Source: Clostridia bacterium (GTDB lineage Bacteria > Bacillota > Clostridia > Oscillospirales > CAG-272). From it: a stretch of DNA of 64,000 nucleotides. The DNA is taken from NCBI GenBank assembly GCA_017453255.1, contig JAFTKN010000027.1, positions 1-64,000 of the forward strand, read 5' to 3'. Numbering within the stretch: the first letter of the stretch is position 1; each line of letters starts with the position of its first letter. Under the pieces are notes generated by a model. It was not told where the DNA came from. It saw only the letters and a list, made by a program, of their open reading frames with translations, and did not search any database. Of this stretch, positions 53,090 through 62,910 are shown piece by piece. The position numbers were made by a program, and so were the translations under genes.

Positions 53090-53159
53090 TTTTTTATATT
53101 TTCAGTCTTGATTTCAGGTAAGAAATACCACAAAAAGTAAAACTTCACCAAATTTTCAC

Positions 53160-53188
53160 TTGCAATATTAATAAAAACGTAGTACAAT
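53160..53188 (+). promoter_or_regulatory. Promoter of the DUF5685-DnaJ operon
   Basis: TTGCAA (53160-53165), 17 bases, TACAAT (53183-53188), 32 bases before the start. Confidence 0.75.
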
Positions 53189-53219
53189 ATATATATTATA
53201 GGGGAAAGGTTGAGATATT

Positions 53220-54134
53220 ATGTTTGGTTACATTAAGCCTGATATACCTCAGCTTAAGGTTGTTGACTACGAGCTATATAAGGCTACATACTGTGGACTT
53301 TGTAAAACTATGGGTAAAAAGACAGGCTGTCTTTCTAATCTAACCCTTAGCTACGATTTTGCATTTTTAGCCTTTATGCGTATGGCTTTGTCTGACCATA
53401 AGTATGAAACTAAAATGGGTAGATGTATTTCTCACCCCTTCAAAAAAAGACCAATGCTATCCTTAAATCCGTCCCTTGAATTTTCTGCTAAATCAAGCAC
53501 GATTTTAACAAGGCTGAAGCTAAAGGATAATATAAACGACAGTCACGGCTTATCTAAGCTAAAGGCAAAAATTAAGGGGATAGTGTCTGTTTTGCTTAAA
53601 AAAACCGACAAATCTCTTAAGGAGCTTGAATTAAAAATCAAGGAATGTATTGATGACCTTTCAAAATTGGAAAGGGAAAACTCAACCTCTATTGATAAAA
53701 CGGCTGACACCTTTGGTAGGCTTCTTTCCATCGTTGGCTCTTACGGCTTAGATGGGATAAATGAGCGTATTGCTAAGGAGGCATGCTATCATTTAGGCAA
53801 GTGGATTTATGTAATTGATGCCTATGACGACTATTACGACGATATAAAGAAAAAATCCTACAATGTGCTGGTAAATAATTATGGTGCTGATTTAAACGAG
53901 GATAGAATTTCGAATATCAAATGTGCATTGATTTTAGAGCTTGAGCAAATGTCAAAGAGCATTGAGCTTATAGATTTTACAGAAAAAAGCGACATTGAGC
54001 GCATAATCAAAAATATAATTTATTTAGGAATGCCCTCTGAATTTGAAAGAATTACGAAAAATGAAAAAAGACAAAAGCAAAGGGCAAAAATACTAAAAAA
54101 GCATACGGAGGTACAAAATGAGCAATCCATATGA
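53220..54134 (+). CDS. DUF5685 family protein
   Basis: A 304-residue protein of unknown function found in Clostridia. Typical parts are [32 protein letters not shown] at the start (shown here only as a described motif: FGYIKP, Y-C-G-L-C) and helical bundles with [14 protein letters not shown] near 195-208, where several Asp could bind a metal. The last 17 bases overlap the DnaJ-like gene, so the two are coupled. The pairing with a J-domain protein is conserved as far as I recall and suggests a chaperone-linked role. Confidence 0.88.
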   Translation: MFGYIKPDIPQLKVVDYELYKATYCGLCKTMGKKTGCLSNLTLSYDFAFLAFMRMALSDHKYETKMGRCISHPFKKRPMLSLNPSLEFSAKSSTILTRLKLKDNINDSHGLSKLKAKIKGIVSVLLKKTDKSLKELELKIKECIDDLSKLERENSTSIDKTADTFGRLLSIVGSYGLDGINERIAKEACYHLGKWIYVIDAYDDYYDDIKKKSYNVLVNNYGADLNEDRISNIKCALILELEQMSKSIELIDFTEKSDIERIIKNIIYLGMPSEFERITKNEKRQKQRAKILKKHTEVQNEQSI

Positions 54135-54714
54135 GGTTTTAGGCGTTTCTCCTAACTGTTCCAATGAGGAATTAAGAGACGCTTACAGAAAATTAGCAAA
54201 AAAATATCATCCTGACAACTATACAGACACTAACTTAGCTGACGTTGCTGAGGAAAAGATGAAGGAAATTAATGCTGCCTATGACGAGATTTTGCGTATT
54301 CGTACAGGTAAGCAAGGCAGTGGTGGTGAGCAAAATACAGGCTACCAGAATAACACACAAAGAGACCCTGTTTATGATAGAATCAGACAGGCTATCAATG
54401 CAAGAAATTTCCGTCTTGCTGAACAGCTTTTAGGCTCAGTTAAGGCTGAAAATCGTGGAGCAGAATGGTACTTCCTTCGTGGCTGTGTGCTTTTACAGGG
54501 ACAATACTACTTTGACGCACTTAACTATCTTGACAAGGCTTGTCAAATGGATCCAAACAATATGGAATACAGAAATATGCGTGACAGGGTAAGAAATCAG
54601 ACAAACGGCTATGGCTCAAATCAAAGAGGAAATACAAATGCAGGTGGCTGTAATCTCTGTGACGTTTGTATGGCGCTTTACTGCCTTGACTGTATGTGTG
54701 GAGGCTTCAGATAA
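54118..54714 (+). CDS. J-domain protein with Cys-rich tail
   Basis: A 198-residue co-chaperone-like protein. The J domain lies at about 1-62 with the DnaK-activating HPD motif in KKYHPDNY. A linker rich in Gly, Asn and Gln follows, then a TPR-like helical segment (about 88-150; [27 protein letters not shown] described as two helices). The end has CNLC, CMAL, CLDC and CGG, five or more cysteines that could hold metal or an iron-sulfur site. It is not DnaJ itself: no G/F-rich zinc domain. Confidence 0.9.
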   Translation: MSNPYEVLGVSPNCSNEELRDAYRKLAKKYHPDNYTDTNLADVAEEKMKEINAAYDEILRIRTGKQGSGGEQNTGYQNNTQRDPVYDRIRQAINARNFRLAEQLLGSVKAENRGAEWYFLRGCVLLQGQYYFDALNYLDKACQMDPNNMEYRNMRDRVRNQTNGYGSNQRGNTNAGGCNLCDVCMALYCLDCMCGGFR

Positions 54715-54716
54715 GA

Positions 54717-55229
54717 ATGAAAAAAGCAAAAATAGCCTCATTTTGTGGAATTGTTTCCGCATTAAGCATTGTATTTTTGCTCCTTGGCTCGTTACTCGAT
54801 ATTTTTGATATAACAATGGTGGTAATTGCCTCGGCACTTTTAATGGTTGTCTATGAGGAAATGAGATATAACGCATTTTATGTATATGCAGTGACTCTTA
54901 TCTTGGCGCTACTTATTTGCCCTAATAAGCTTATCGGTATTGAATATGCAGTTTTTGCAATCTATCCGATTTTAAGACCTCTTACTAATAAGCTTGGTAA
55001 GGTGGGTAGCTTAATTATAAGGCTTTTATATTCCTTAATTGCAAGCGCTGGAATTTGTCTGCTGATTCACTACGTATTTATGCCACTTGAGCCACTTTGG
55101 TTTGTCGTATGCTACTTTGTAGCAAATGTTGCAATTTTTATTCTTTTTGATATTTGCTTAAAAAGATTTAGCACCTATTACTATCTTAAGCTACGCAAGC
55201 AACTTAGAATTGATAGGTTTTTCCGTTAG
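54717..55229 (+). CDS. Membrane protein, unknown
   Basis: A 170-residue protein with about five hydrophobic helices and a basic tail (KRFSTYYYLKLRKQLRIDRFF). The layout is that of small integral proteins with transporter-like S-component shape, but I see no specific motif. The ATG at 54717 comes two bases after the J-domain gene; GGAGG lies 13 bases upstream inside that gene. It is the third gene of the operon. Confidence 0.8.
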   Translation: MKKAKIASFCGIVSALSIVFLLLGSLLDIFDITMVVIASALLMVVYEEMRYNAFYVYAVTLILALLICPNKLIGIEYAVFAIYPILRPLTNKLGKVGSLIIRLLYSLIASAGICLLIHYVFMPLEPLWFVVCYFVANVAIFILFDICLKRFSTYYYLKLRKQLRIDRFFR

Positions 55230-55240
55230 TGAAAATGACG

Positions 55241-55269
55241 AAAAAATGCAGTTTATAACTGCATTTTTT
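55241..55269 (+). terminator. Terminator of the DUF5685 operon
   Basis: AAAAAATGCAGTT pairs with AACTGCATTTTTT around TAT. Confidence 0.85.
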
Positions 55270-55299
55270 GTTTATCTATACAATAGTATAGCAAAAAAC

Positions 55300-55329
55300 T
55301 TGACAAATTCTTATAGTATAATTTAAAAT
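55300..55329 (+). promoter_or_regulatory. Promoter of the yicC operon
   Basis: TTGACA (55300-55305), 18 bases, TAAAAT (55324-55329). A nearer TATAAT (55317-55322) is only 11 bases from the -35 box and less likely. Confidence 0.6.
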
Positions 55330-55362
55330 GATATTATATAATATTTTAAGGAAGTATATAAT

Positions 55363-56250
55363 ATGTTTAGAAGCATGACAGCATTCGGCAGAGCCAGAGA
55401 AACTATTGGCGCAAAGGATATAACTGCCGAGATTAAATCAGTAAACAATAGGTACCTTGACTGCACAGTTAAAATCACAAGGCTATATAGCTTTTTAGAG
55501 GACAAGATTAAAAAATACCTTTCCGAAAAGGGAATTTCCCGTGGTAAAATTGAGGTTTATGTGGGAATCGACCTTCTTGAAAAGGAGGGGGTTGAGATTG
55601 GTCTTGATACAGCCTATGCTAAGTCCTATATTGACGCTCTTTATAAGCTTCGTGATACCTTTGATTTAAAGGACGATATTACAGTTTCAAGGGTTGCCTC
55701 AAATCACGATGTTTTCGTTACTAAAAAGCCAGAGGACGATATTGAAAAGGATTGGGTAGATATTAAGCTTGTGCTTGATAAGGCTATTTGTGCATTCTTG
55801 GAAAGACGTAATCAGGAGGGTGAAAACCTTTACAAAAATATCGTTGAAAAGATTGAAAATATCAAAGGATATTTAAAGGTAATTGAAAAGAATTCCGAAA
55901 GTGATATTAGTGGATATGCTAAGAAGCTTGAGGAAAGAATTGTTAAATTCTTAAATGATAACTCCGTTCAAATCGACGAGCAAAGAATACTTACTGAGGT
56001 TGCAATTTTTGCTGACAAGGTTGCAATCGACGAGGAGCTTGTTAGATTAAATAGTCACTTTGACGCATTTTATGAGATTGTAAAGGCGGACGAGCCTGCT
56101 GGAAGAAAGCTTGATTTCTTGCTTCAGGAAATGAATAGAGAAACTAATACAATCGGCTCAAAGGCATCAAACTCCGATACTGCTCATTTAGTTGTAAGCA
56201 TTAAAAACGAGCTTGAAAAAATCAGAGAGCAGATACAGAATATCGAATAA
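55363..56250 (+). CDS. yicC: YicC family endoribonuclease
   Basis: A 295-residue protein of the YicC/YloC family, endoribonucleases in E. coli and Bacillus. The start MFRSMTAFGRA and the end LDFLLQEMNRETNTIGSKA are the family signatures; the middle is helical. It leads an operon with remA, gmk and rpoZ, the usual order. The stop overlaps remA by one base (TAATG). Confidence 0.93.
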   Translation: MFRSMTAFGRARETIGAKDITAEIKSVNNRYLDCTVKITRLYSFLEDKIKKYLSEKGISRGKIEVYVGIDLLEKEGVEIGLDTAYAKSYIDALYKLRDTFDLKDDITVSRVASNHDVFVTKKPEDDIEKDWVDIKLVLDKAICAFLERRNQEGENLYKNIVEKIENIKGYLKVIEKNSESDISGYAKKLEERIVKFLNDNSVQIDEQRILTEVAIFADKVAIDEELVRLNSHFDAFYEIVKADEPAGRKLDFLLQEMNRETNTIGSKASNSDTAHLVVSIKNELEKIREQIQNIE

Positions 56251-56486
56251 TGAGATTTATTGATATTGGAGCAAGCAACATGGTGCTTGACACAAAAATT
56301 GTTGCGCTAATCACTCCAGACTCAGCACCAGCAAAGAGAATTGTTGGCGAGGCTAAGGAAAAGGGCAGAATTATTGACTGCACAGCAGGAAGGCGCACCC
56401 AAACGGTTATAATTACCGATTCAGACCATGTAATTTTATCATACCTGACTACCGACCAGCTTGGTAAAAGGTTGAACGGAGAATAA
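56250..56486 (+). CDS. remA: RemA/DUF370 regulator
   Basis: A 78-residue DNA-binding protein. In Bacillus subtilis RemA activates biofilm matrix and osmoprotection genes. RFIDIGASNMVL and GRRTQTVIITDSDHVILS match well. The Bacillus form is about 89 residues, so this one is slightly short at the C-terminus. Targets here are unknown. Confidence 0.93.
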   Translation: MRFIDIGASNMVLDTKIVALITPDSAPAKRIVGEAKEKGRIIDCTAGRRTQTVIITDSDHVILSYLTTDQLGKRLNGE

Positions 56487-56487
56487 T

Positions 56488-57093
56488 ATGAGAAAAGGCT
56501 TACTATTTATAATTTCAGGCCCTGCTGGTAGTGGTAAGGGCACGGTTGTTAGGGAGCTTATTGAAAAGCATAAGGAGCTTAAGCTTTCTATTTCAGCCAC
56601 AACGAGAGAGCCAAGGGCTGGCGAGGTACACGGAGTACATTATTATTACATAAGCAAGGAAGAATTTGAGGATAGAATTAATAAGGGCAAAATGCTTGAA
56701 TATACAACCTATTCGCAAAACTATTACGGAACTCCTGAAAAGGAGGTAAGCGAGGCTATGGAAAATGGCTTTGACGTAATACTTGAGATTGAGGTTGATG
56801 GCGCAATGCAGATTAAGAAAAAGCTTGAAAATTCCGTTCTTATTATGCTAACCCCACCAAATAGCCAGGTTTTAGAAAGCAGGCTAAGAGGTAGAGGAAC
56901 AGAAAAGGAGGACGTTATCAAGTGGAGGCTTGAAAGGGCTAAGGAGGAAATTAAGCTCCTTACTGAGTATGATTATTCCGTTGTGAATAATGATAACGAG
57001 GCTGATAAATGTGCCGAAACAATTTATTCTATAATCAATGCTGAGCATCAAAAAACAAAATATACTAAGTCAATTATTGAAAAATTTATATAA
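56488..57093 (+). CDS. gmk: Guanylate kinase
   Basis: Phosphorylates GMP, 201 residues. The P-loop is SGPAGSGKGTVV; the GMP site has SATTREPRAGEVHGVHYYY and EYTTYSQNYYGTP. One base separates it from remA. Complete. Confidence 0.97.
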   Translation: MRKGLLFIISGPAGSGKGTVVRELIEKHKELKLSISATTREPRAGEVHGVHYYYISKEEFEDRINKGKMLEYTTYSQNYYGTPEKEVSEAMENGFDVILEIEVDGAMQIKKKLENSVLIMLTPPNSQVLESRLRGRGTEKEDVIKWRLERAKEEIKLLTEYDYSVVNNDNEADKCAETIYSIINAEHQKTKYTKSIIEKFI

Positions 57094-57111
57094 GCAAAAG
57101 GAGAATACAAA

Positions 57112-57597
57112 ATGCTTTACCCATCAATTCAGGAATTATTAAACGCAACATCAAAGGACGGCAAGGAAAAGCTTAACAAATATTCACTAACTATGGCTAC
57201 TGCAAAGTGTGCCCGTGTTGTTACAAATGACTATCTTGAGCAACGCTATAATGCTGAAAAGAAGATTAGCAACAAGGAAACAGATAAGGACTTTTTGTCC
57301 CTTGTAAACAGAGAGTACAGAGATGAAAAGAGCGTTAAGAACGCAGTTAAGGAAATCAACGAGGGCAAGTTTGAGATTTTACTACCAGGCGAGGAGGGCT
57401 ATGAGGATAGCATCGTTGAGGTAGTTGACTACCAAGAGCCAAAGGTTGAAACCTTCTTTATGGAAAAGAAGGAGGAGGATAAGACCGAGCAAGAGGACGA
57501 GGAAACAAACGAGATTGAAGAAATCATGGATATTGAAGAGGTTTATGAGGACGGCTACGACGAGGCTGAGGGCTTCTACGTAGAGGGCGACGAATAA
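57112..57597 (+). CDS. rpoZ: RNA polymerase omega subunit with acidic extension
   Basis: Helps assemble beta-prime, 161 residues, about twice the usual 65-90. The conserved part is at about 1-60: YPSIQELL, KYSLTMATAKCARVV. The rest holds GKFEILL and then a very acidic tail (about 115-161) with over half Glu/Asp. The tail may be a disordered contact region. Position between gmk and priA supports the call. Confidence 0.9.
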   Translation: MLYPSIQELLNATSKDGKEKLNKYSLTMATAKCARVVTNDYLEQRYNAEKKISNKETDKDFLSLVNREYRDEKSVKNAVKEINEGKFEILLPGEEGYEDSIVEVVDYQEPKVETFFMEKKEEDKTEQEDEETNEIEEIMDIEEVYEDGYDEAEGFYVEGDE

Positions 57598-57648
57598 AAA
57601 ATGCTCTTAGAGCAAAATTAATGTAACTATCTTACAAGGAGGCTTTTT

Positions 57649-60141
57649 ATGATAGGTAAATATATAAATGTGCATATATTTGACGTTCCATATCAAGCCG
57701 ACTGTGAATATACCTATTTTGTGCCAAGCTATCTAAGCTCTGACGTAAAGCGAGGCTCGATTATAGTTGTTCCTTTTGGAAAAAGTGATAAGCACCATTT
57801 AGCCTTAGCTATAAAGGAATGTAATCAACCTCTTTCCTCTGATTATAAAACTATAATTTCCGTTTTAAGCGATTATTTTACCTTAAATGAGGAAATGATA
57901 GAGCTTTGCTATTTTATGAAAAGACAGACCCTTTCTACAATAGGGGAGGCTGTAAAATGTATGGTTCCTGCTTCCTTAGGAACAAGGGCTAAGGAGCTTT
58001 TTACTGTAAGAGAGGGCACTTTAGCAAAAAAGCACGAGAGCTTGTTTGAGTTTATTAAAAATAACCCCAATGTCCCTTATGAAAAATTAAAGGATAGAGA
58101 GGACTTTTCAAATGAGGCAATAGCCTATCTTTTAAGAAATGGCTATGTTAAAAAGGATACGTGCCTTATAGAGCAGGATAAAACAAAATACGAAAATAGA
58201 ATTACATTAAAAATTAGCAAGGACGAGGCTTGTAAAATTGCAGACGGAGAGGGGAAAATTAAGCTACGCAGTCAGAAGCAATGCGAAATTTTAACCTTAC
58301 TCTGTGAATATACTGAGCTTAGTGATAGCCAAATATATTCAATCCTTAATGCAAACAAGTCACATATAGATGCACTATTAAAAAAGGACTTAATTTCTCT
58401 TGAAAAAATTAAGCTCTTTCGCGACCCATATAAGCAGGCAAAGGAAAATATAAACAAGGAAAGCGTTGTTTTAAACGAGGTACAAGAAAGTGCCTTTTCA
58501 GAGCTTAAGAGCCTTTACTATTCAGAGGGTGCAAGCGCAGCCTTGCTATATGGAATTACAGGTAGTGGTAAAACAAGCGTAATTAAGAAAATGATAGACG
58601 AGGTAATTAAGGATAATAAAAGCGTTATTATCTTAGTGCCCGAAATTTCTCTAACACCACAAACGGTTTCTGTTTTTTGTGGATATTATGGAGATAGAGT
58701 TGCTGTTATTCACTCCTCGCTATCCTTAGGAGAGCGCTTTGATACCTATAAAAAAATAAAAAACGGAGAAATTGACATAGTTATCGGCACTCGCTCCGCA
58801 GTCTTTGCTCCACTTGAAAATCTCGGTATGATAGTAATCGACGAGGAGCAGGAGCATACATATAAGTCCGATACAAGCCCAAAATATTTAGCCCACGATA
58901 TTGCAAGGTTCAGAGTAGCTAAGAATAATGCGCTTATGCTCCTTGCCTCTGCAACACCGTCACTTAATTCCTTTTATAAGGCTAAGGAGGGCAAATATGC
59001 GCTTATAAAAATGATGTCAAGATATGGAGTAGCCACTCTACCAGACGTAATTATTACAGATATGCGTAAGGAAAGGGTAAGGGGAAACGCTTCACCCTTT
59101 AGTGTTAAGCTACTTGAATATATGCAAAGAACCCTTGAGGATAAAAAGCAATCAATTTTGTTTTTAAACAGACGTGGCTACCATTCCTCACTAAGCTGTC
59201 AAGCCTGTGGTCAGGTTTTAGAGTGTCCTAATTGCTCCGTTGCCTTGACATACCATTCATACAAGAAAATAGACAAGGACTTAAGTCCTGAAAATATAGA
59301 TAGCGTAATGGCTAAAAGTGGCATTTTACGTTGTCACTACTGTGGCTATCATACAAAGGTACCAAGCAAATGTAAGGAATGTGGTCAGGAAAAATTTGAC
59401 TATGTTGGTTTTGGAACTCAAAGGGCTGAGGGTGATTTAAAAGAGCTTTTTCCAAGCATAAGAGCATTAAGGCTTGATGCAGATACAACCACCTCAAAAA
59501 GCTCCTATGAAAGAATTTTAAGCTCCTTTAGACAGGGCGAGGCTGATGTTATGATAGGCACGCAAATGGTAACTAAGGGACATAACTTTCCAAGCGTTAC
59601 ATTAGTAGGTGTTGTGCTTGCCGATACTATGCTTTATACAAGCGACTATCGTGCAAGTGAGAGAACCTTTTCGATGCTTACACAGGTTATAGGAAGGGCA
59701 GGCAGAGCTAAGGATAAGGGAAGTGCAATTATCCAAACAAACTCACCAAACGACCAAGCAATAATATTAAGTGCAAGACAGGATTACGACGCCTTTTATG
59801 AAAACGAAATCCAAGTAAGAAAGGCTTATAATTTTCCACCGTTTTGCGATATAGCTATGCTGACTATCTCCTCGACAAACGAAAAGGAGCTTGACCAGTA
59901 CGGTAAGGAATTAATCAAGGATTTAGAAATAGAGATTAATAAAATTGGTGCACCTGCTTTAGCATATGGTCCATTTGAAGCACCTGTATATAAGGCACAG
60001 GGCAGATACAGAAAAAGAATAATTATTAAATGTAAGCTAAACAATCAGTTGAGAGATATGTTTTCCTCTCTTTATATTAAATATCTTAAGAAGGGAAGCA
60101 AAAATCACATATCAATAGACTTTAATCCATCGAGCATATAA
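57649..60141 (+). CDS. priA: Replication restart helicase PriA
   Basis: Reloads the replisome at stalled forks, 830 residues. Walker A is GITGSGKTS (near 305), the DEAH-type box is VIDEEQEH (near 398), and the two zinc sites use CQACG, CPNC, CHYCG and CKECG. RGYHSS and QMVTKGHNF are also conserved. The coaBC gene that usually lies before it is not here. Confidence 0.96.
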   Translation: MIGKYINVHIFDVPYQADCEYTYFVPSYLSSDVKRGSIIVVPFGKSDKHHLALAIKECNQPLSSDYKTIISVLSDYFTLNEEMIELCYFMKRQTLSTIGEAVKCMVPASLGTRAKELFTVREGTLAKKHESLFEFIKNNPNVPYEKLKDREDFSNEAIAYLLRNGYVKKDTCLIEQDKTKYENRITLKISKDEACKIADGEGKIKLRSQKQCEILTLLCEYTELSDSQIYSILNANKSHIDALLKKDLISLEKIKLFRDPYKQAKENINKESVVLNEVQESAFSELKSLYYSEGASAALLYGITGSGKTSVIKKMIDEVIKDNKSVIILVPEISLTPQTVSVFCGYYGDRVAVIHSSLSLGERFDTYKKIKNGEIDIVIGTRSAVFAPLENLGMIVIDEEQEHTYKSDTSPKYLAHDIARFRVAKNNALMLLASATPSLNSFYKAKEGKYALIKMMSRYGVATLPDVIITDMRKERVRGNASPFSVKLLEYMQRTLEDKKQSILFLNRRGYHSSLSCQACGQVLECPNCSVALTYHSYKKIDKDLSPENIDSVMAKSGILRCHYCGYHTKVPSKCKECGQEKFDYVGFGTQRAEGDLKELFPSIRALRLDADTTTSKSSYERILSSFRQGEADVMIGTQMVTKGHNFPSVTLVGVVLADTMLYTSDYRASERTFSMLTQVIGRAGRAKDKGSAIIQTNSPNDQAIILSARQDYDAFYENEIQVRKAYNFPPFCDIAMLTISSTNEKELDQYGKELIKDLEIEINKIGAPALAYGPFEAPVYKAQGRYRKRIIIKCKLNNQLRDMFSSLYIKYLKKGSKNHISIDFNPSSI

Positions 60142-60150
60142 GGAGGAAAT

Positions 60151-60621
60151 ATGGCAGTATTAAATATTGTTAAGGAAAGTGATAACGAGGAATTTCTCAG
60201 AAAGACAAGCAAAGAGGTTACTGAGATAACACCAAGAATTTTAACTCTAATTGACGATATGGTTGAAACAATGCGCCATGCAAACGGCTGTGGACTTGCC
60301 GCCGTTCAGGTTGGAGTTTTACGCAGAATAGTTGTTATAGAAACAGACGAGGGACTTTTTGAGCTTATAAACCCAAGAATTGTTAAGACAAGCGGAACGC
60401 AACAGGGTGTTGAGGGCTGTCTATCTCTACCAGGGAAATGGGGTATTACAAAAAGACCAAAGGCTGTAACAGTAAGGGCTCTTAACAGAAAGGGCGAGGA
60501 AATTGAGATAACAGGCTACGATTTACTTGCTAAGGCTATGTGCCATGAGCTTGACCATTTAGATGGTACTTTATATACCGATAAGGTAATTCGTATGGTT
60601 AGGGAAGACGAGTTAGAATGA
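60151..60621 (+). CDS. def: Peptide deformylase
   Basis: Removes the formyl group of new proteins, 156 residues. Motifs: GCGLAAVQVG, EGCLSLPG and CHELDHLDG, giving one Cys and two His for the metal. Its end overlaps fmt by four bases. Confidence 0.97.
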   Translation: MAVLNIVKESDNEEFLRKTSKEVTEITPRILTLIDDMVETMRHANGCGLAAVQVGVLRRIVVIETDEGLFELINPRIVKTSGTQQGVEGCLSLPGKWGITKRPKAVTVRALNRKGEEIEITGYDLLAKAMCHELDHLDGTLYTDKVIRMVREDELE

Positions 60622-61544
60622 GAATTTTATTTATGGGTACTCCCGACTTTGCTAAGGAATGTCTTAAGGCAATTTACGAGAGTGAAAACGAGGTTATAGG
60701 AGTTGTTACAACACCAGATAAGCCAAGAGGCAGAGGTATGGTATTAACACCTACACCAGTAAAAGCCTTTGCTTTGGAAAAGGGACTAAGGGTCTATGAG
60801 CCACTTACTCTTAAGGACGGTGCGTTTTTAGATGTCTTAAATGAGCTTATGCCTGAATTGATAGTAGTAGTTGCATATGGTAAAATACTACCTAAATATG
60901 TCCTTGAGTTTGCAAAATTCGGCTGTATAAATGCCCATGCCTCAATTTTACCTAAGTATAGAGGGGCAGCGCCTATTCAAAGAGCCATTATAGATGGCGA
61001 GAGGGAAACAGGCGTTAGCATTATGCAAATGGATGAGGGACTTGATACAGGCGACGTTATCCTTACAAATAAGGTAACAATCGAAAATGACGATAACTTT
61101 GAGTCCGTTCACGATAAGCTAATTGTAGCCTCCTGCAAGGGACTTTTAGAGGTAATTTCCCTTTTTGAAAGAGGAGAAGCACATAAAACCCCACAAGGTA
61201 ACAATTTTACCTATGCTGAAAAGATAACAAAGGCTGATTGCCTGATTGATTTTTCAAAATCAGCAAAAGAGGTTCATAATCAGATAAGAGGACTAAGTCC
61301 AATACCTCTTTCATATACAATTTGTCAGGATAAAAGCGTTTTAAAAATCGTAAGGGCGCATATATCACAAGAAAGCCTTGACGGACAAATTGGAGAGGTT
61401 GTTTCCTTAAATGGTGGAATTTACGTAAAATGCAAGGATAACTGCATAGTAATTGACGAGTTAGTTCCACAGGGCAAGGGAAAAATGGATGCAAAATCAT
61501 ATATAAACGGAAGAAAAATCAAAATTGGTGACATTTTAGGATAG
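60618..61544 (+). CDS. fmt: Methionyl-tRNA formyltransferase
   Basis: Formylates initiator Met-tRNA, 308 residues. MGTPDFAKECL, HASILPKYRGAAPIQRAII and MDEGLDTGD are standard. The N-terminal catalytic and C-terminal OB domains are both complete. It shares an ATGA overlap with def. Confidence 0.97.
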   Translation: MRILFMGTPDFAKECLKAIYESENEVIGVVTTPDKPRGRGMVLTPTPVKAFALEKGLRVYEPLTLKDGAFLDVLNELMPELIVVVAYGKILPKYVLEFAKFGCINAHASILPKYRGAAPIQRAIIDGERETGVSIMQMDEGLDTGDVILTNKVTIENDDNFESVHDKLIVASCKGLLEVISLFERGEAHKTPQGNNFTYAEKITKADCLIDFSKSAKEVHNQIRGLSPIPLSYTICQDKSVLKIVRAHISQESLDGQIGEVVSLNGGIYVKCKDNCIVIDELVPQGKGKMDAKSYINGRKIKIGDILG

Positions 61545-61608
61545 CATATACCCAGTCAAACCCGATCGGATATACTGTGGATAGCAAAATTCATTGAAAG
61601 GAGAAAAT

Positions 61609-62910
61609 ATGGTAAATCCAAGAAAATTAGTGCTTGATTCGCTTATAAAGAGCGAAACGGTAGGTAGCTACTCAAACATTGAGATAAATACCACCCTTAC
61701 AAGAAATCAATTAAGCAATGTGGATTCAAGGCTATATACTCTCCTTTATTTAGGTACTCTTGAAAAAAAGCTATACCTTGATTATATAATCAAGTCATAT
61801 TCTAAAATCAAGCTAAGTGACATTGAAATAGATACAAAATGTGCATTAAGATTAGGTCTTTATCAGCTAATCTTTTGCGACAAAATACCAGATTATAGTG
61901 CAATAGATGAAAGCGTTTCCTTAGCACCTAAAAAATCAAAGGGCTTTGTTAATGCTATTTTACGCTCATTTTTAAGAGATGAAAAAATCGTAAGGCTACC
62001 AAAGGACGAGCTTGAGAGCTTGAGCATAGAAGCGTCAATTCCAATGAAGCTTTTATGCCTTTTAATTGATTCCTATGGTAAAAGCGAGGTATTTAATCTT
62101 TTAAAATATAACGAAAAAAGCTCACCTCTTTCAATAAGAGTAAATACCCTAAGGGCAACTAAAGAGGAAATATTTGATTATTTATCAAGTAATGGCTATG
62201 AGCCAAGCTATTCAAAAATAGCTAAGGACATAATTATTTGCAATACACAAATTGGAAAAATAAAGGAATTAATCGACACAGGTAAGGTATTTATTCAGGA
62301 CGAAAGCTCTAAAATAGCAACTGAGGTTTTTTCAGCTGAGCCAAATGAGAAAATATTAGATGCCTGCGCCTGCCCTGGTGGAAAAAGCTTTTCTATCGCT
62401 ATAGATATGGAAAATAAGGGAGAGCTTTTATCCTGTGATTTGCACGAAAGCAAGCTAAGGCTCATTACTAATGGAGCTAAAAGGTTAGGCATTGATATTA
62501 TCACAGCAAGAGAGCAAAATGCTAAGCTACCTGTCTGTGATTACATAGAAAAATTTGATAGGGTGCTTTGTGACGTGCCCTGCTCAGGCTTAGGAATTAT
62601 CTTTAAAAAGCCTGATATTAAATACAAAAGCATAGAGGATATAAAAAACCTACCTAAAATACAGTACGAGATATTAAATAACTGCTCAAAATATGTAAAA
62701 ATAGGTGGCGTTTTAGTATATTCCACCTGCACACTAAATAAGCAGGAAAACGAAAATAATATTGAAAAATTCTTACAGGAAAATAAGGACTTTGAGCCAC
62801 TTGATTTTTCAGTAGGTGATATAAAATCAAAGGGGGGAGTGTTTACCTTTTTGCCACATAGAGATAAAACAGACGGCTTCTTTGTTGCAAAAATGGTAAG
62901 AAAGCAGTAA
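61609..62910 (+). CDS. rsmB: 16S rRNA m5C967 methyltransferase
   Basis: 433 residues, with a NusB-like N-terminal domain (about 1-130) and a methyltransferase domain. SAM binding is at DACACPGGKSFSIA; the catalytic Cys is in YSTCTLNKQENE and the release Cys in DVPCSGLG. The ATG at 61609 has AAAGGAGAA upstream, better than the TTG at 61594, which overlaps that site. It shares one base with rlmN. Confidence 0.95.
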   Translation: MVNPRKLVLDSLIKSETVGSYSNIEINTTLTRNQLSNVDSRLYTLLYLGTLEKKLYLDYIIKSYSKIKLSDIEIDTKCALRLGLYQLIFCDKIPDYSAIDESVSLAPKKSKGFVNAILRSFLRDEKIVRLPKDELESLSIEASIPMKLLCLLIDSYGKSEVFNLLKYNEKSSPLSIRVNTLRATKEEIFDYLSSNGYEPSYSKIAKDIIICNTQIGKIKELIDTGKVFIQDESSKIATEVFSAEPNEKILDACACPGGKSFSIAIDMENKGELLSCDLHESKLRLITNGAKRLGIDIITAREQNAKLPVCDYIEKFDRVLCDVPCSGLGIIFKKPDIKYKSIEDIKNLPKIQYEILNNCSKYVKIGGVLVYSTCTLNKQENENNIEKFLQENKDFEPLDFSVGDIKSKGGVFTFLPHRDKTDGFFVAKMVRKQ

